DNA from: a virus
Virus record (IMG/VR): IMGVR_UViG_3300036945_000174
Span: 1 to 63,043 of that record
Length of the DNA: 63,043 nt
Strand: one strand, 5' to 3'
Under the pieces are notes generated by a model that was not told the origin of the DNA, did no database searches, and saw only the letters and a list, made by a program, of their open reading frames with translations. Below are positions 1 to 7,751 of this stretch, piece after piece (position 1 is the first letter of the stretch; the number at the start of each line of letters is the position of its first letter). A program made the position numbers and the translations under genes.

Positions 1-172
1 TTATCTACTCCATTATCTGTTGTACCACCTAATAATAAATCTCCATAAATAGCAGTAGTTGTTGTTGAGCTATTACCTAATACAGTTGTGTTTGAACCTA
101 AGCCTGTTGCATCGTGTCCTATTACTATTTGATTAGTTTGGTTGTTTGCTAATGCTTTTGAAAAATAACCTA
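1..172. repeat. Terminal direct repeat, left copy (assembly overlap)
   Basis: Bases 1-172 are the same as 62872-63043 except for one transition: A at 45 against G at 62916. In the minus-strand fibre frame this changes one Tyr codon to the other. The repeat marks either a circularly closing assembly or a terminally redundant, permuted phage molecule. The unit genome is then 62,871 bp, a multiple of three, which keeps the fibre frame open across the join. Confidence 0.95.
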
Positions 173-1556
173 TATATATAGAGTTGTTTGTAATTGTATT
201 TTCTAAAATACCTGAAATATGCCTACCTGCTTGATGACCAATAGCAACATTATATATGCCAGTAGTGTTAGAGAATAAAGCCTGGCGACCAACACCAACA
301 TTTTGACTTCCAGTAGTGTTTGAATTTAAAGAATTTTGACCAACAGAAACGTTATCTGAACCTGTTGTATTTGATATTAATGATTGATGCCCAAAAGCTG
401 AATTATTATTTCCACTTGTGTTAGATTGCAAAGAAGATGTTCCAACAGAAGTATTATTACCGCCAGTAGTATTAGCATTTAAAGCACTTGACCCTACCCT
501 TGTGTTAGAAGCAATTGCTCCACCACCTCTACCAATATTAACACTATTAATAGTAGCATCAGCAGTAGTAGTTAAAGCACCTTGCACTCTTGCAGTTCCG
601 TTAACATCTAATCTAAAACCAGCATCTGTAAATGTACCTCCGCTTTGTATTAATACGTTTCCATTTGCAAATGTTGTAAGTCTTGCAGCACCATTTGTAG
701 ATAAACTTAAAGTACCAGTTGAATTATTAGAAAGATTAACATTTCCAGAATTAGCCTGTAATTGAGCTATATTAACTCCGCCTTCTTGTAAAAATATCCT
801 ACTATCTGAAGTTCTATTAATAATTAATCTGTCACTAGCAAATGTAAAGTTACTGCTTCCAGTTATTGAACTTGTACCATTCCAAAAAGCAACTTGACTT
901 GACGCTCCTGTTCCTGATACCGGTGTGAAACCTAACCACTCAGCAATTGTTTTATTTACCCATAATGTTCCGTTGTAACCAAGCACATCTCCATTGATAG
1001 GCACATCGGTTTTAATGTCTACATCGTGAATCTCGTTTAATTCAAAACCGTTTTGTACGTTTATGAATATCTCTCCGTTGTTAGAATTTACTCTAGTGAC
1101 AACTCCGATAAAAACTAAGTGAGCAGGAGCATAAGGTTTATTTGCTAAGCCGTAAATAAGATTACCATTAGTGCCTAACCATACAGGATCCCCAACTATT
1201 GCAGTTGATGTATCCAACCCGGCTAATCTACCTATTTGTACAACATCGGCAAAACCATTAATAGCAACTGTAGCATTAAGTAATCCTAAAGTTTTTGAAG
1301 ATGTAGCCTCAGTAGTATTTGATGCCAACCCCACAATTATATTAGTTCCGTCAGCGCTAGTTACATAAACAGCCTGCCCTTTATTTATAGCGACACCTGC
1401 CTTAACTTGGTTCTGAACATCACTAGCAACTCCTATGTCCGAATTAATCCAGCTAACTGTTGCTCCATTTGAAGATAGTACTTGGCCTGAAGTACCATTG
1501 GAGCCTGAAGAATCCTTCAGACCCGCTTGGACCTCTATATCGCTTTTAAATTTCAT
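1..1556 (-). CDS. Tail fibre / receptor-binding protein, N-terminal part (continues at window end)
   Basis: ATG at 1556 opens a frame that reaches base 1 without a stop and continues through the terminal repeat into 62871-60126, giving a protein of about 1433 aa. The first ~170 residues begin MKFKSDIEVQAG and look like a virion-attachment domain. A section from about 0.2 to 0.5 kb encodes five ~14-residue repeats of the type NTTGSDNVSVGQNSL, which resemble the left-handed rolls of YadA-like trimeric adhesins. No signal peptide is seen. It lies downstream of the fibre gene at 1570 with only 13 bases between. The adhesin role is inferred from repeat architecture and the C-terminal S74 domain. 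Confidence 0.85.
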   Translation of the reverse strand, partial: MKFKSDIEVQAGLKDSSGSNGTSGQVLSSNGATVSWINSDIGVASDVQNQVKAGVAINKGQAVYVTSADGTNIIVGLASNTTEATSSKTLGLLNATVAINGFADVVQIGRLAGLDTSTAIVGDPVWLGTNGNLIYGLANKPYAPAHLVFIGVVTRVNSNNGEIFINVQNGFELNEIHDVDIKTDVPINGDVLGYNGTLWVNKTIAEWLGFTPVSGTGASSQVAFWNGTSSITGSSNFTFASDRLIINRTSDSRIFLQEGGVNIAQLQANSGNVNLSNNSTGTLSLSTNGAARLTTFANGNVLIQSGGTFTDAGFRLDVNGTARVQGALTTTADATINSVNIGRGGGAIASNTRVGSSALNANTTGGNNTSVGTSSLQSNTSGNNNSAFGHQSLISNTTGSDNVSVGQNSLNSNTTGSQNVGVGRQALFSNTTGIYNVAIGHQAGRHISGILENTITNNSIYIGYFSKALANNQTNQIVIGHDATGLGSNTTVLGNSSTTTTAIYGDLLLGGTTDNGVD

Positions 1557-1569
1557 ATATTATATTTTA

Positions 1570-3531
1570 TTATCCAATTTTTTGTAACAATGCTCTTACT
1601 GTATTTATTGCTTGCGTTTGTGCAAATGTAATTGTAATCAATCCAGCAGCACCTCTTGTAACGTCAGCATAAACAGTTTCGCCAGTTGCAACTAAAACTA
1701 ATTGAACCATTATCAATGATGAATCTGATCCAAGCCAGTGAGTAGCAGCAGAAATTGTGTAAGATGTTCCGGCAGCAGCAGGGCCTGTATTTGAGAATGA
1801 TGTTGCAGCATTAACTTTAGTAGCTAAATTAGCAATTGTTATTCTTTTATTTGTTGTAACGCTTACATCATAAATAGGTAATGAATCCGCTACGTCTGAG
1901 CCAGCATTAATATCTGCTAAGGTATCAATACTCAATCCAGCTACTACAGCTCCTGTTGTTGGCGTTATACCTAAACCTAATCTATTATTTACTGCCGATG
2001 CAGAAACTGACGTTACTGGAGTTGTATCTGTCCAAGGAACGTTAACAACCATTTGATTAGAAGCATTCAACTGAACTCCATAAGTTCTAGAAGCCGTAGT
2101 TGAAACCGCATTCCCCGCTACTGTTTGTACAGTATCAGAAAACAACTCAACTCCTCCTAATGTTGTTGATGTTGCTACCGGTAATGTATAAGTTGGATTA
2201 ACCCAAGTCCCATCACCTCTTAAGAATGTTGTATTAGCACCCCCTGAAGGTACAATACCTAAATTAGATCCTCCTGCATATATATCAGCAGAAACCCAAC
2301 CATTAGCAGTTACGTTAAAGTGAGCAGAGTTGAATCCAGCAATACCTTTTGTAGTTGCTCCATCAGTCGCTCCTTCTCCAGCAATATCTTGTCCTGATTG
2401 AACTACTGTCCAGTTTGCAAATGTAGCACCTGGATTATCTTGGTTAGCATAAATTAAATCTCCAGGCTGTACTGTTTCAGCAAAGAATGTACCTGTATTT
2501 GTTACTGCCCAAAACCATCCTTTTTTAATTAATGCAGACGGAGCCACATCTAAATCAGGAACGTTTGTAGCAGCATTATATCCTCCTTGGAATACTGATT
2601 GACCAACGTTTGATTGATCAACATAGCTTTTTGAAGCTGCGTCAGTTAAGGCAACTGGAGTTGTTGGAATTGTTACTTGTCCTCCAAAGCTTGATTGTCC
2701 TGTTCCAGAAACAGTTAAAGCTCCTGTAACAGTAACATCGTTTGGTAATCCAATAACAATTGTTCCGTTATTACCTGTTGTTTCAGTTACCTCAATCTCA
2801 TTTGTTGTTCCACTAAATGTAACAGAAGACGCAACACCAGAACCACTACCTCCAGCGGTTAAGTTGATTACAGCTGTATTAGCAGCTCCAGCAGCAACCG
2901 GTAATGTATATGTTGTATTTGTGTCTGGATTTGGTGGTAATGTAACTGTCTTTAAGTTTAAAGCAGTTATATGCCCTTGTGCATTACTAGTAACACTATC
3001 TACTGCAGTAAATGTACCTCCAAAAGCAGGAGATGCTGATGAAGATGTATCCGCTCTTGTAACAGATGCGTGGTTAATAGTAATAGTATCTGTTGCGCTT
3101 GCAACTGTAGATATTGCAGTGCCTCCTAATATACTAACTATATCTCCAGAATCTATTGATTGTGGAGTTCCTGTATTACCAGATAACGTCCATCCAGCGT
3201 ACTGTAATGGAGCAGCCCAAGTATTATCTCCTCTTAAGAATTTTGTATTGTCTGGAGTCCCAGTGGCATTTAAACTTGCCTCTAAACTAATGACATTACT
3301 TCCTGTAGCGCTTAAATTAGATAGGTTAATAAATGTACTGTTGTTTAAGTTTAATTGCTTTAAACCTATCCATTGTGATCCATCATGATATTTGAATGTG
3401 TTTACATTCGTTGTACTGTCTAAGTATATTTGTCCCTTAGCAGCTGTTGGCGCCGTAGACGCAACTTGAACCTTTGCATTTAGCAGTTGGTTGTCGTTGA
3501 GGTTTAGATTGTTTAAAAACTGTATTGCCAT
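1570..3531 (-). CDS. Tail fibre / appendage protein (653 aa)
   Basis: The N-terminus (MAIQFLNNLNLNDNQL, then YLDSTTNVNTFKYHDGSQW) is a common attachment segment in flavobacterial phage fibres. The middle has repeated TYTLPVA blocks and Thr/Ser/Gly-rich beta stretches. The C-terminal ~100 residues end in a compact domain (ITFAQTQAINTVRALLQKIG). There is no S74 chaperone and no signal peptide. It lies between the larger fibre (start 1556) and the 237-aa protein ending at 3534 in one minus-strand run, so it is probably a second receptor-binding or adaptor fibre. The exact role is not known from sequence. Confidence 0.75.
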   Translation of the reverse strand: MAIQFLNNLNLNDNQLLNAKVQVASTAPTAAKGQIYLDSTTNVNTFKYHDGSQWIGLKQLNLNNSTFINLSNLSATGSNVISLEASLNATGTPDNTKFLRGDNTWAAPLQYAGWTLSGNTGTPQSIDSGDIVSILGGTAISTVASATDTITINHASVTRADTSSSASPAFGGTFTAVDSVTSNAQGHITALNLKTVTLPPNPDTNTTYTLPVAAGAANTAVINLTAGGSGSGVASSVTFSGTTNEIEVTETTGNNGTIVIGLPNDVTVTGALTVSGTGQSSFGGQVTIPTTPVALTDAASKSYVDQSNVGQSVFQGGYNAATNVPDLDVAPSALIKKGWFWAVTNTGTFFAETVQPGDLIYANQDNPGATFANWTVVQSGQDIAGEGATDGATTKGIAGFNSAHFNVTANGWVSADIYAGGSNLGIVPSGGANTTFLRGDGTWVNPTYTLPVATSTTLGGVELFSDTVQTVAGNAVSTTASRTYGVQLNASNQMVVNVPWTDTTPVTSVSASAVNNRLGLGITPTTGAVVAGLSIDTLADINAGSDVADSLPIYDVSVTTNKRITIANLATKVNAATSFSNTGPAAAGTSYTISAATHWLGSDSSLIMVQLVLVATGETVYADVTRGAAGLITITFAQTQAINTVRALLQKIG

Positions 3532-3533
3532 AG

Positions 3534-4247
3534 TTAGTTCATATATGCTTTCCCAGATTCATCTCCAGAAAAAGTTATTGTTAAGTTGTTTGCGTCTATA
3601 TAATTAACATCAGCTATACCTACTTGTCCAGTAGATAGCACCATTGTTACTGATGGAAATTTATCAAGATTGTGATTGATTATCCATGGATTAGCAGGAG
3701 TGTCTTGTGTAAATACAAATGTTTTATCTACAGCAGAATCTAAACTAACAAGAGATATCATGTAGTCCTCGTCCTCCTCCATAAAACCATGCCCTGTTCT
3801 ATAATCTACAGTAACAGTAAAGAAGTTAGGTTCATCGTCGTATATTACAATATCAGATATCTTATAAAATCCAAATGAATTAATATCGCTAGATTTAAAT
3901 ATAAGAACCTCACATTTATTTAAGAAATCAAGGAAGTCAGAAACTATGTTCTGCTTCATTGTGTACTTACTAAGAATAAATGTACTTATAGAAGAAAAAT
4001 TGACCGTAGCTCCTCTCTCTGGTATAAATGTCAAGGTTCCGTTAGGTCTAGTTTCTAAAGGATCTAGTGTATAGTACTTATACTGAAGTGGAACTCCAAT
4101 ATTAATAACTTGATTTTCGTTAAAGTACTCGGCTAACTTCTTAGGTGTAAAGTTCTTGGTTCTGTTCTGTTGATTAACATCAGATCCAATCCACTTATCA
4201 AGTGCAGTTATCTTTTCGTCTAATGTATATGTACTTATTTTTGTCAT
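3534..4247 (-). CDS. Fibre-associated / appendage protein (237 aa)
   Basis: It begins MTKISTYTLDEKITALDKWIGSD, a leader shared in outline with the 87-aa product at 59501-59764 (MTKISQLPDDSEITVDDKLVGTD). The two are likely paralogous adaptors at opposite ends of the fibre block. The C-terminal part (VFTQDTPANPWIINHNLDKF) resembles the short C-terminal domain of many phage tail-fibre proteins. Its stop is two bases before the start of the 653-aa fibre gene. A structural tail role is inferred from context. Confidence 0.65.
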   Translation of the reverse strand: MTKISTYTLDEKITALDKWIGSDVNQQNRTKNFTPKKLAEYFNENQVINIGVPLQYKYYTLDPLETRPNGTLTFIPERGATVNFSSISTFILSKYTMKQNIVSDFLDFLNKCEVLIFKSSDINSFGFYKISDIVIYDDEPNFFTVTVDYRTGHGFMEEDEDYMISLVSLDSAVDKTFVFTQDTPANPWIINHNLDKFPSVTMVLSTGQVGIADVNYIDANNLTITFSGDESGKAYMN

Positions 4248-4278
4248 ATTACTTTGTCTTAAGATGTTTTTGATTTTA

Positions 4279-4863
4279 CTAAATAAAACATCTTTTTTTT
4301 AATTCGTTTGTTTTTCTTCCAATACACAATGTATTTGACATTTCTGTAATAGAATCATAAAATATACCTGTGTATAAATCACAAACTAACGTTCCGTTAG
4401 CTCTTCTTAATTTATCTAAAACTTCTTTAGCATGAGTTACTTTTTTACCATACATAGGATTGTTTTCTCCCTGCATCCTTAGCGATGAATCATTACATTT
4501 AATCCCTTTATTCCAAGGAATATGACCTTTTTTAGCTTTGCTCATTTTTTCTTTAGATTCTAAAGTATGTTTAAATCCACTTTTCCCTCCATTAAAATAA
4601 TTCTTATTACAAAGATTTTCAAGACCTATTAAATTTATTAAAAATTCTTCTAACTCTAAAGAATCTATTTCTGATAAACTATCCTGTATAATATTTGAGT
4701 AATACCCATATTTTTTTACTGTATTTTTCCAATGTAAATTCCTTCCTGACTTAGATCTATATCTATTTCCCTTACCCTTACCAACGTAGAATATTTTATC
4801 GTCACTTTTTTTTCTATGTAAATAAACATAAAATATGTCTTTATTATCTTCCTTGACCAACAT
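4279..4863 (-). CDS. GIY-YIG-type endonuclease with NUMOD repeats
   Basis: The N-terminal ~85 residues fit a GIY-YIG nuclease: FYVYLHRKKSDDKIFYVGKGKGNRY carries the YVY…YVG core and the basic GKGNRYR segment, followed by a Glu-rich helix (SLELEEFLINLIG). Two NUMOD3-like DNA-binding motifs follow (KEKMSKAKKGHIPWNKG; GENNPMYGKK). The C-terminus has a NUMOD1-like motif (YDSITEMSNTLCIGRK). This is the architecture of free-standing homing endonucleases. It is more AT-rich than its neighbours and sits between a fibre-type gene and the lysis cassette, consistent with later insertion. It overlaps the 44-aa gene upstream by 20 nt. Confidence 0.8.
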   Translation of the reverse strand: MLVKEDNKDIFYVYLHRKKSDDKIFYVGKGKGNRYRSKSGRNLHWKNTVKKYGYYSNIIQDSLSEIDSLELEEFLINLIGLENLCNKNYFNGGKSGFKHTLESKEKMSKAKKGHIPWNKGIKCNDSSLRMQGENNPMYGKKVTHAKEVLDKLRRANGTLVCDLYTGIFYDSITEMSNTLCIGRKTNELKKRCFI

Positions 4864-4978
4864 ATCTTTTTTTATATTTTTTGCTAGATTTTAATTTAGA
4901 ACATGAATTTTTAGAGTGAACTCCAGGTCTATTAATCTTCTTAGACTCCTTATTGTTTGATTCTGTCTGCTTAGCCAT
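4844..4978 (-). CDS. Small basic protein with RPGVHSK motif (44 aa)
   Basis: A short Lys/Ser/Asn-rich frame, starting MAKQTESNNKESKKINRPGV and ending KKYKKRYVGQGR. The motif INRPGVHSK followed by a basic tail ending in GQGR is, from memory, common in small proteins of Bacteroidota phages. Function unknown. ATG at 4978 overlaps the spanin stop (TAATG), so the two are translationally coupled. The 3' end overlaps the start of the GIY-YIG gene. Confidence 0.7.
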   Translation of the reverse strand: MAKQTESNNKESKKINRPGVHSKNSCSKLKSSKKYKKRYVGQGR

Positions 4979-5442
4979 TATAAGAATATTTTGTTTTTGA
5001 TCTGTCTATAAACATACATTCCGACAGGTATGAGTAATAACCATAAATAAACAAAATTGTTTACTTTTTTGTCTACCTTTTTTTCGAAAGTTTTTTTAAT
5101 ACCTTCTCTTTTTACATTTAACTTTTTTACAGAAGATACCTTTGAAATTTCTTTTGTTTTATCTATGGTTTCTTTTTTTGATTTCTTGCTATTTATAACT
5201 ACGTTCTTAAAAACCTTTCCGTCAATTTCCATAGGCTTTGACGTATCCTTTGCTGTGTACTCAACCTCATCTGTAGACTCTATTACAACTACGTTATTAT
5301 CTTTAACGTATGTTCCGTCTACCTTTACTTCAGATACGCTATCAACCTTAGTCTCTATAGTCGTTTTAGATACATCTACCTTTCTAGATGCACAAGAATG
5401 AAGTAGTAGTACACTAATAAATAGTATAAGCAGTCTTGCCAT
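4978..5442 (-). CDS. Unimolecular spanin-like lipoprotein (154 aa)
   Basis: Starting at ATG 5442 gives a lipoprotein signal: MARLLILFISVLLLHSC with a lipobox-like LLHSC, so Cys17 would be lipidated and the protein anchored in the outer membrane. A long Lys/Val/Ser-rich periplasmic segment follows. One transmembrane helix near the C-terminus (VYLWLLLIPVGMYVY) and a basic tail complete the u-spanin layout of phage T1 gp11. It follows directly after, and overlaps by 29 nt, the M15 peptidase gene, the expected endolysin-spanin order. An upstream ATG at 5532 is less likely because it buries the signal peptide. Confidence 0.75.
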   Translation of the reverse strand: MARLLILFISVLLLHSCASRKVDVSKTTIETKVDSVSEVKVDGTYVKDNNVVVIESTDEVEYTAKDTSKPMEIDGKVFKNVVINSKKSKKETIDKTKEISKVSSVKKLNVKREGIKKTFEKKVDKKVNNFVYLWLLLIPVGMYVYRQIKNKIFL

Positions 5443-5872
5443 TTTTCTTCGTTGCTTTAAGAACTTGTTTTCTTTGCTTTCCTTTTGACTCATAAGATAC
5501 ATGAACCCAATCAGGATTCTTATCTGTTCCAAACTCCCATATCAACTGATCAAAAACTAGATTGTCTTTTATGTAATTGAATATTTTAGAATTTGTAATG
5601 TCTGTCCCGTCCATATCTAAATCGATTGCTTGACCCAAAAGGTGCTGACTTGATAAAGATCCTTTTATGGCCTTATTTAGAGCTAAACTTCTATATCCGG
5701 AACTTATATGTATCGGAACGTTAAAGTGATCTCTAATAGGCTGAAAAACGTTTACAGCTAGCTTTTTCATGTTCTCTAAGTGTTCTGCTGTAGGCTCGTT
5801 TTTTATACCGTTCCTTTTAGCGGATTCACTACTAATCATTTCTGCTAGAGATAGGTTTTTAGATAGATTCAT
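5414..5872 (-). CDS. Peptidase M15 family endolysin (152 aa)
   Basis: A single-domain zinc D-Ala-D-Ala-type peptidase that would cut peptidoglycan cross-links at lysis. Seen: VPIHISSGYRS (substrate and zinc region), SSQHLLGQAIDLDMDG with the H-x6-D zinc pair, and DWVHVSY supplying the third zinc His. Length fits stand-alone M15A enzymes. No signal peptide, so export depends on the holin-like proteins encoded immediately upstream. ATG at 5872 overlaps the TAA of the upstream gene by one base. Confidence 0.9.
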   Translation of the reverse strand: MNLSKNLSLAEMISSESAKRNGIKNEPTAEHLENMKKLAVNVFQPIRDHFNVPIHISSGYRSLALNKAIKGSLSSQHLLGQAIDLDMDGTDITNSKIFNYIKDNLVFDQLIWEFGTDKNPDWVHVSYESKGKQRKQVLKATKKNGKTAYTIY

Positions 5873-6165
5873 TATTTTGAAAATATTTTTACTAGTATAG
5901 TACCTAATGATCCTAATATAATAAGCATTACCACCTTAAACTGCTTTACATATACAGACACCTCATTTTTAAATACTTCAAGATCCTCAACACGGTCCTC
6001 TATTTCATTTATCTTGTAAAGCATTCCGTGGTTATTGTTGAGCTCATTGCCAACAATAGCGTTCTTAATGTCGCGGATATTTTCTCCGACAATAGCCAAG
6101 TCTTCAACAAGTTCCTGCTGTTTTTTTTCAAGTCTATCCAATCTCTCTATCTCTAAATTACTCAT
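5872..6165 (-). CDS. Coiled-coil membrane protein, holin-associated candidate (97 aa)
   Basis: The first ~75 residues are a charged heptad-type coiled coil (IERLDRLEKKQQELVEDL). A single transmembrane helix follows (VVMLIILGSLGTILVKIF). This matches small tail-anchored proteins found beside holins. It overlaps the 63-aa membrane protein upstream by 8 nt and the M15 gene downstream by 1 nt, so it belongs to the lysis cassette. Whether it is the holin or a holin partner cannot be told. Confidence 0.7.
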   Translation of the reverse strand: MSNLEIERLDRLEKKQQELVEDLAIVGENIRDIKNAIVGNELNNNHGMLYKINEIEDRVEDLEVFKNEVSVYVKQFKVVMLIILGSLGTILVKIFSK

Positions 6166-6349
6166 TTTTTCTTATGGATAATTTTTCGACAATATCTGTA
6201 ACACCTTGAATACTAATATACGCTGTTGCTATTATAACCCAGTCTGAAGATGTTAGTGTGCCTGAGAATAGTCCAGCACATCCTATAAGAAAAACGAAAA
6301 GCTTTCTACTTATCCATCTGTTTATTATTGTATCAAGGTTCTTACGCAT
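6158..6349 (-). CDS. Small membrane protein, holin candidate (63 aa)
   Basis: Two hydrophobic segments (KLFVFLIGCAGLFSGTL and WVIIATAYISIQGVTDI) separated by a short turn, with a basic N-terminus, fit a class II-type holin. It is followed by the coiled-coil membrane protein, M15 peptidase and spanin in overlapping order. Holin identity is inferred from topology and position. Confidence 0.65.
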   Translation of the reverse strand: MRKNLDTIINRWISRKLFVFLIGCAGLFSGTLTSSDWVIIATAYISIQGVTDIVEKLSIRKNE

Positions 6350-6350
6350 A

Positions 6351-6611
6351 CTACCAAAGAGCTACTATTCCTGTAGCTGTTGTTGTTGTTGAGAATACAC
6401 GAACTACTTGAATTGGCAATACTACTCCTGCTGGAACAGCATTTAACGTAATGTCATCACCTCCTGCGGTAAGAACTCTAATAATTCCTCCTGATCCAGT
6501 GTATAGTACACACGGATCTGCTTTTTCTGCTCCGTTAACTGAAGGAATATTTACCGTATCAGATTTAACTACTGCTAAGCCTCTTTCGGTCTGTAATTTT
6601 TGATATGCCAT
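6351..6611 (-). CDS. Conserved small phage protein, possible virion component (86 aa)
   Basis: Begins MAYQKLQTERGLAVVKSDTV and is otherwise Gly/Val/Thr-rich beta sequence without charged helices or membrane segments. Small proteins of this type are, as I recall, common in Bacteroidota phages and may be capsid decoration or spike proteins, but function is not established. It sits tightly before the holin candidate (1-nt gap). Confidence 0.65.
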   Translation of the reverse strand: MAYQKLQTERGLAVVKSDTVNIPSVNGAEKADPCVLYTGSGGIIRVLTAGGDDITLNAVPAGVVLPIQVVRVFSTTTTATGIVALW

Positions 6612-6612
6612 C

Positions 6613-6771
6613 TTATTTTAATATTTTGTTTATTAGTAAATTAGGGTTGTTTAGTTTTGCCTTTCTAGCAGCACATCCACAGTCCTTTCCTGTTTTTTCT
6701 GATACCTTGTCTACTACCTTTTTTATTCCTGTCTTAGTAGTAACTAACTCAATTGCGTTTCCTAGTAACAT
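6613..6771 (-). CDS. Small hypothetical protein (52 aa)
   Basis: From ATG 6771 the product is MLLGNAIELVTTKTGIKK followed by a basic tail with DCGCAARKAKLNNPN. The CGC cluster could bind metal, but this is speculative. The alternative ATG at 6828 would overlap the upstream gene by over 50 nt and is less likely. It is part of the tightly packed small-gene run. Confidence 0.6.
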   Translation of the reverse strand: MLLGNAIELVTTKTGIKKVVDKVSEKTGKDCGCAARKAKLNNPNLLINKILK

Positions 6772-6772
6772 A

Positions 6773-7048
6773 TTATTTATTTTTTTTGCCTCTAGCTCTT
6801 TTATCTCCAGGCATGTCATTAGTATCACCTCTGTTAACTGACGCCTTCTTCATTACGTACCCCTTCTTCGTGTGTGCTAGGTCCATACCGTTCTTATCTC
6901 CGTATGTTCCTCTTTTACGATTCTCTCGGTTAAGCTCTACTCGTTTAGCTACTTGTTTATCAGATTTATTATATTCCTTCTGATACTCGTTACGCTTTTT
7001 TCTAGCTTCTGGATTCTCTTTGTAATATGTAGCAGTTTTACCTGGCAT
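6773..7048 (-). CDS. Conserved basic phage protein (91 aa)
   Basis: Very Lys/Arg-rich. It starts MPGKTATYYKENPEARKKRN, then has an ELNRENRKRGTYGDKNGMDL block and MPGDKRARG near the end. This family appears in many marine and flavobacterial phages with no known function. The charge suggests nucleic-acid binding. First of five consecutive small basic genes (6773-7706). Confidence 0.75.
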   Translation of the reverse strand: MPGKTATYYKENPEARKKRNEYQKEYNKSDKQVAKRVELNRENRKRGTYGDKNGMDLAHTKKGYVMKKASVNRGDTNDMPGDKRARGKKNK

Positions 7049-7185
7049 TATTTCTTCTTTTTTATCTTTTTTTCTTGCTTTAGCATCTCTTTTGTTGGAG
7101 CCTTTCCACTTCCAGCATTAGCTCTAATGTTGTCCCATAGACCTCGTTTAGATACTGATCCGTCTTTTCTTTTCATCATCTTCAT
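7048..7185 (-). CDS. Small basic phage protein (45 aa)
   Basis: Frame from ATG 7185 to TAA 7048: MKMMKRKDGSVSKRGLWDNI, then a segment with GSGKAPTKEML and a poly-Lys tail. Gly-Leu-Trp-Asp and Gly-Ser-Gly-Lys stand out in an otherwise lysine-rich peptide. It resembles tiny conserved phage proteins of unknown function. Its stop overlaps the ATG of the 91-aa gene and it sits one base from the 88-aa gene. Confidence 0.65.
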   Translation of the reverse strand: MKMMKRKDGSVSKRGLWDNIRANAGSGKAPTKEMLKQEKKIKKKK

Positions 7186-7186
7186 A

Positions 7187-7453
7187 CTACCACTTTACTT
7201 TATCTGCCCAGTAAGCCGCACTCGACTTACCTTTAGCTATATTCTTACTGTGTCTCGCCTTGAATGATGCTCTCTTCGCCTTCATTGCGTCGCTCTCTCC
7301 TGCCTTTGGTTTTCCTGCTGTCTTAGCTCCTTGCTCTCCGAATCGGATTATCTTTTCCTTTCCATTAGTACAAGCCTTCACAATGTGAGACTTTGTAGGA
7401 TGACTAGGTGTTCTATTAGGAGTGTTACACTTCATTGACTTCTTATCAACCAT
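7187..7453 (-). CDS. Conserved basic phage protein (88 aa)
   Basis: Carries SHIVKACTNGKEKIIRFGEQG and ends KGKSSAAYWADKVKW. This pattern is widespread in small phage proteins without assigned function. Four Cys/His residues early on (CNTP, SHPTKSH, KACT) might hold a metal, unproven. Its basic character matches its neighbours. Confidence 0.75.
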   Translation of the reverse strand: MVDKKSMKCNTPNRTPSHPTKSHIVKACTNGKEKIIRFGEQGAKTAGKPKAGESDAMKAKRASFKARHSKNIAKGKSSAAYWADKVKW

Positions 7454-7454
7454 G

Positions 7455-7586
7455 TTACTTCTTTTTAGACTTTTCTGCCTTTGATAATGCTATAGCTATA
7501 GCCTGCTTTTGAGACTTACCGTGCTTCATCTCTGTTCTTATGTTGGCGCTAATAGTTTTAGCGCTCTTTCCTGACTTTAGTGGCAT
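7455..7586 (-). CDS. DUF6496-like small basic protein (43 aa)
   Basis: MPLKSGKSAKTISANIRTEM followed by KQAIAIALSKAEKSKKK matches the small phage/bacterial family with pattern GKS-x-KTISANI…KQAIAIALSKA (DUF6496 as I recall). Function unknown. It lies one base downstream of the 38-aa gene's stop region. Confidence 0.7.
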   Translation of the reverse strand: MPLKSGKSAKTISANIRTEMKHGKSQKQAIAIALSKAEKSKKK

Positions 7587-7589
7587 AAT

Positions 7590-7706
7590 TTATTTCTTTA
7601 CGTTACCTTTTAGGTAGCTCATTTTACCATTAAGAGACTTTTTTGACTCGTACTGAGCTGCTTTTTTCTTACTTGCAGCCATGCTTGGTGCGCATTTTTT
7701 CTTCAT
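7590..7706 (-). CDS. Small basic protein (38 aa)
   Basis: MKKKCAPSMAASKKKAAQYE followed by a Lys/Ser-rich tail. First gene downstream of the minus-strand half of the symmetrical promoter at 7721-7736, so it probably heads the basic-protein operon. No family recognised. Confidence 0.55.
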   Translation of the reverse strand: MKKKCAPSMAASKKKAAQYESKKSLNGKMSYLKGNVKK

Positions 7707-7720
7707 AGCTATAAATTATT

Positions 7721-7736
7721 TATCTTTGCAAAGATA
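7721..7736. promoter_or_regulatory. Divergent, overlapping -7 promoter palindrome
   Basis: The plus strand reads TATCTTTG at 7721-7728 and the minus strand reads TATCTTTG across 7736-7729. Together they form the perfect dyad ATCTTTGCAAAGAT. Both fit the Bacteroidota -7 consensus TAnnTTTG. The plus promoter faces the regulator-like gene at 7752, the minus promoter the small-gene run starting at 7706. No convincing TTTG -33 box is visible on either side. Confidence 0.7.
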
Positions 7737-7751
7737 TTAAATTTAATTCAA

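Noticed and set aside
418-1368. Plus-strand frames within the fibre region
   Set aside because: They are antisense shadows of the minus-strand fibre gene, rich in Val/Leu/Pro as expected from its Thr/Asn/Gly codons.
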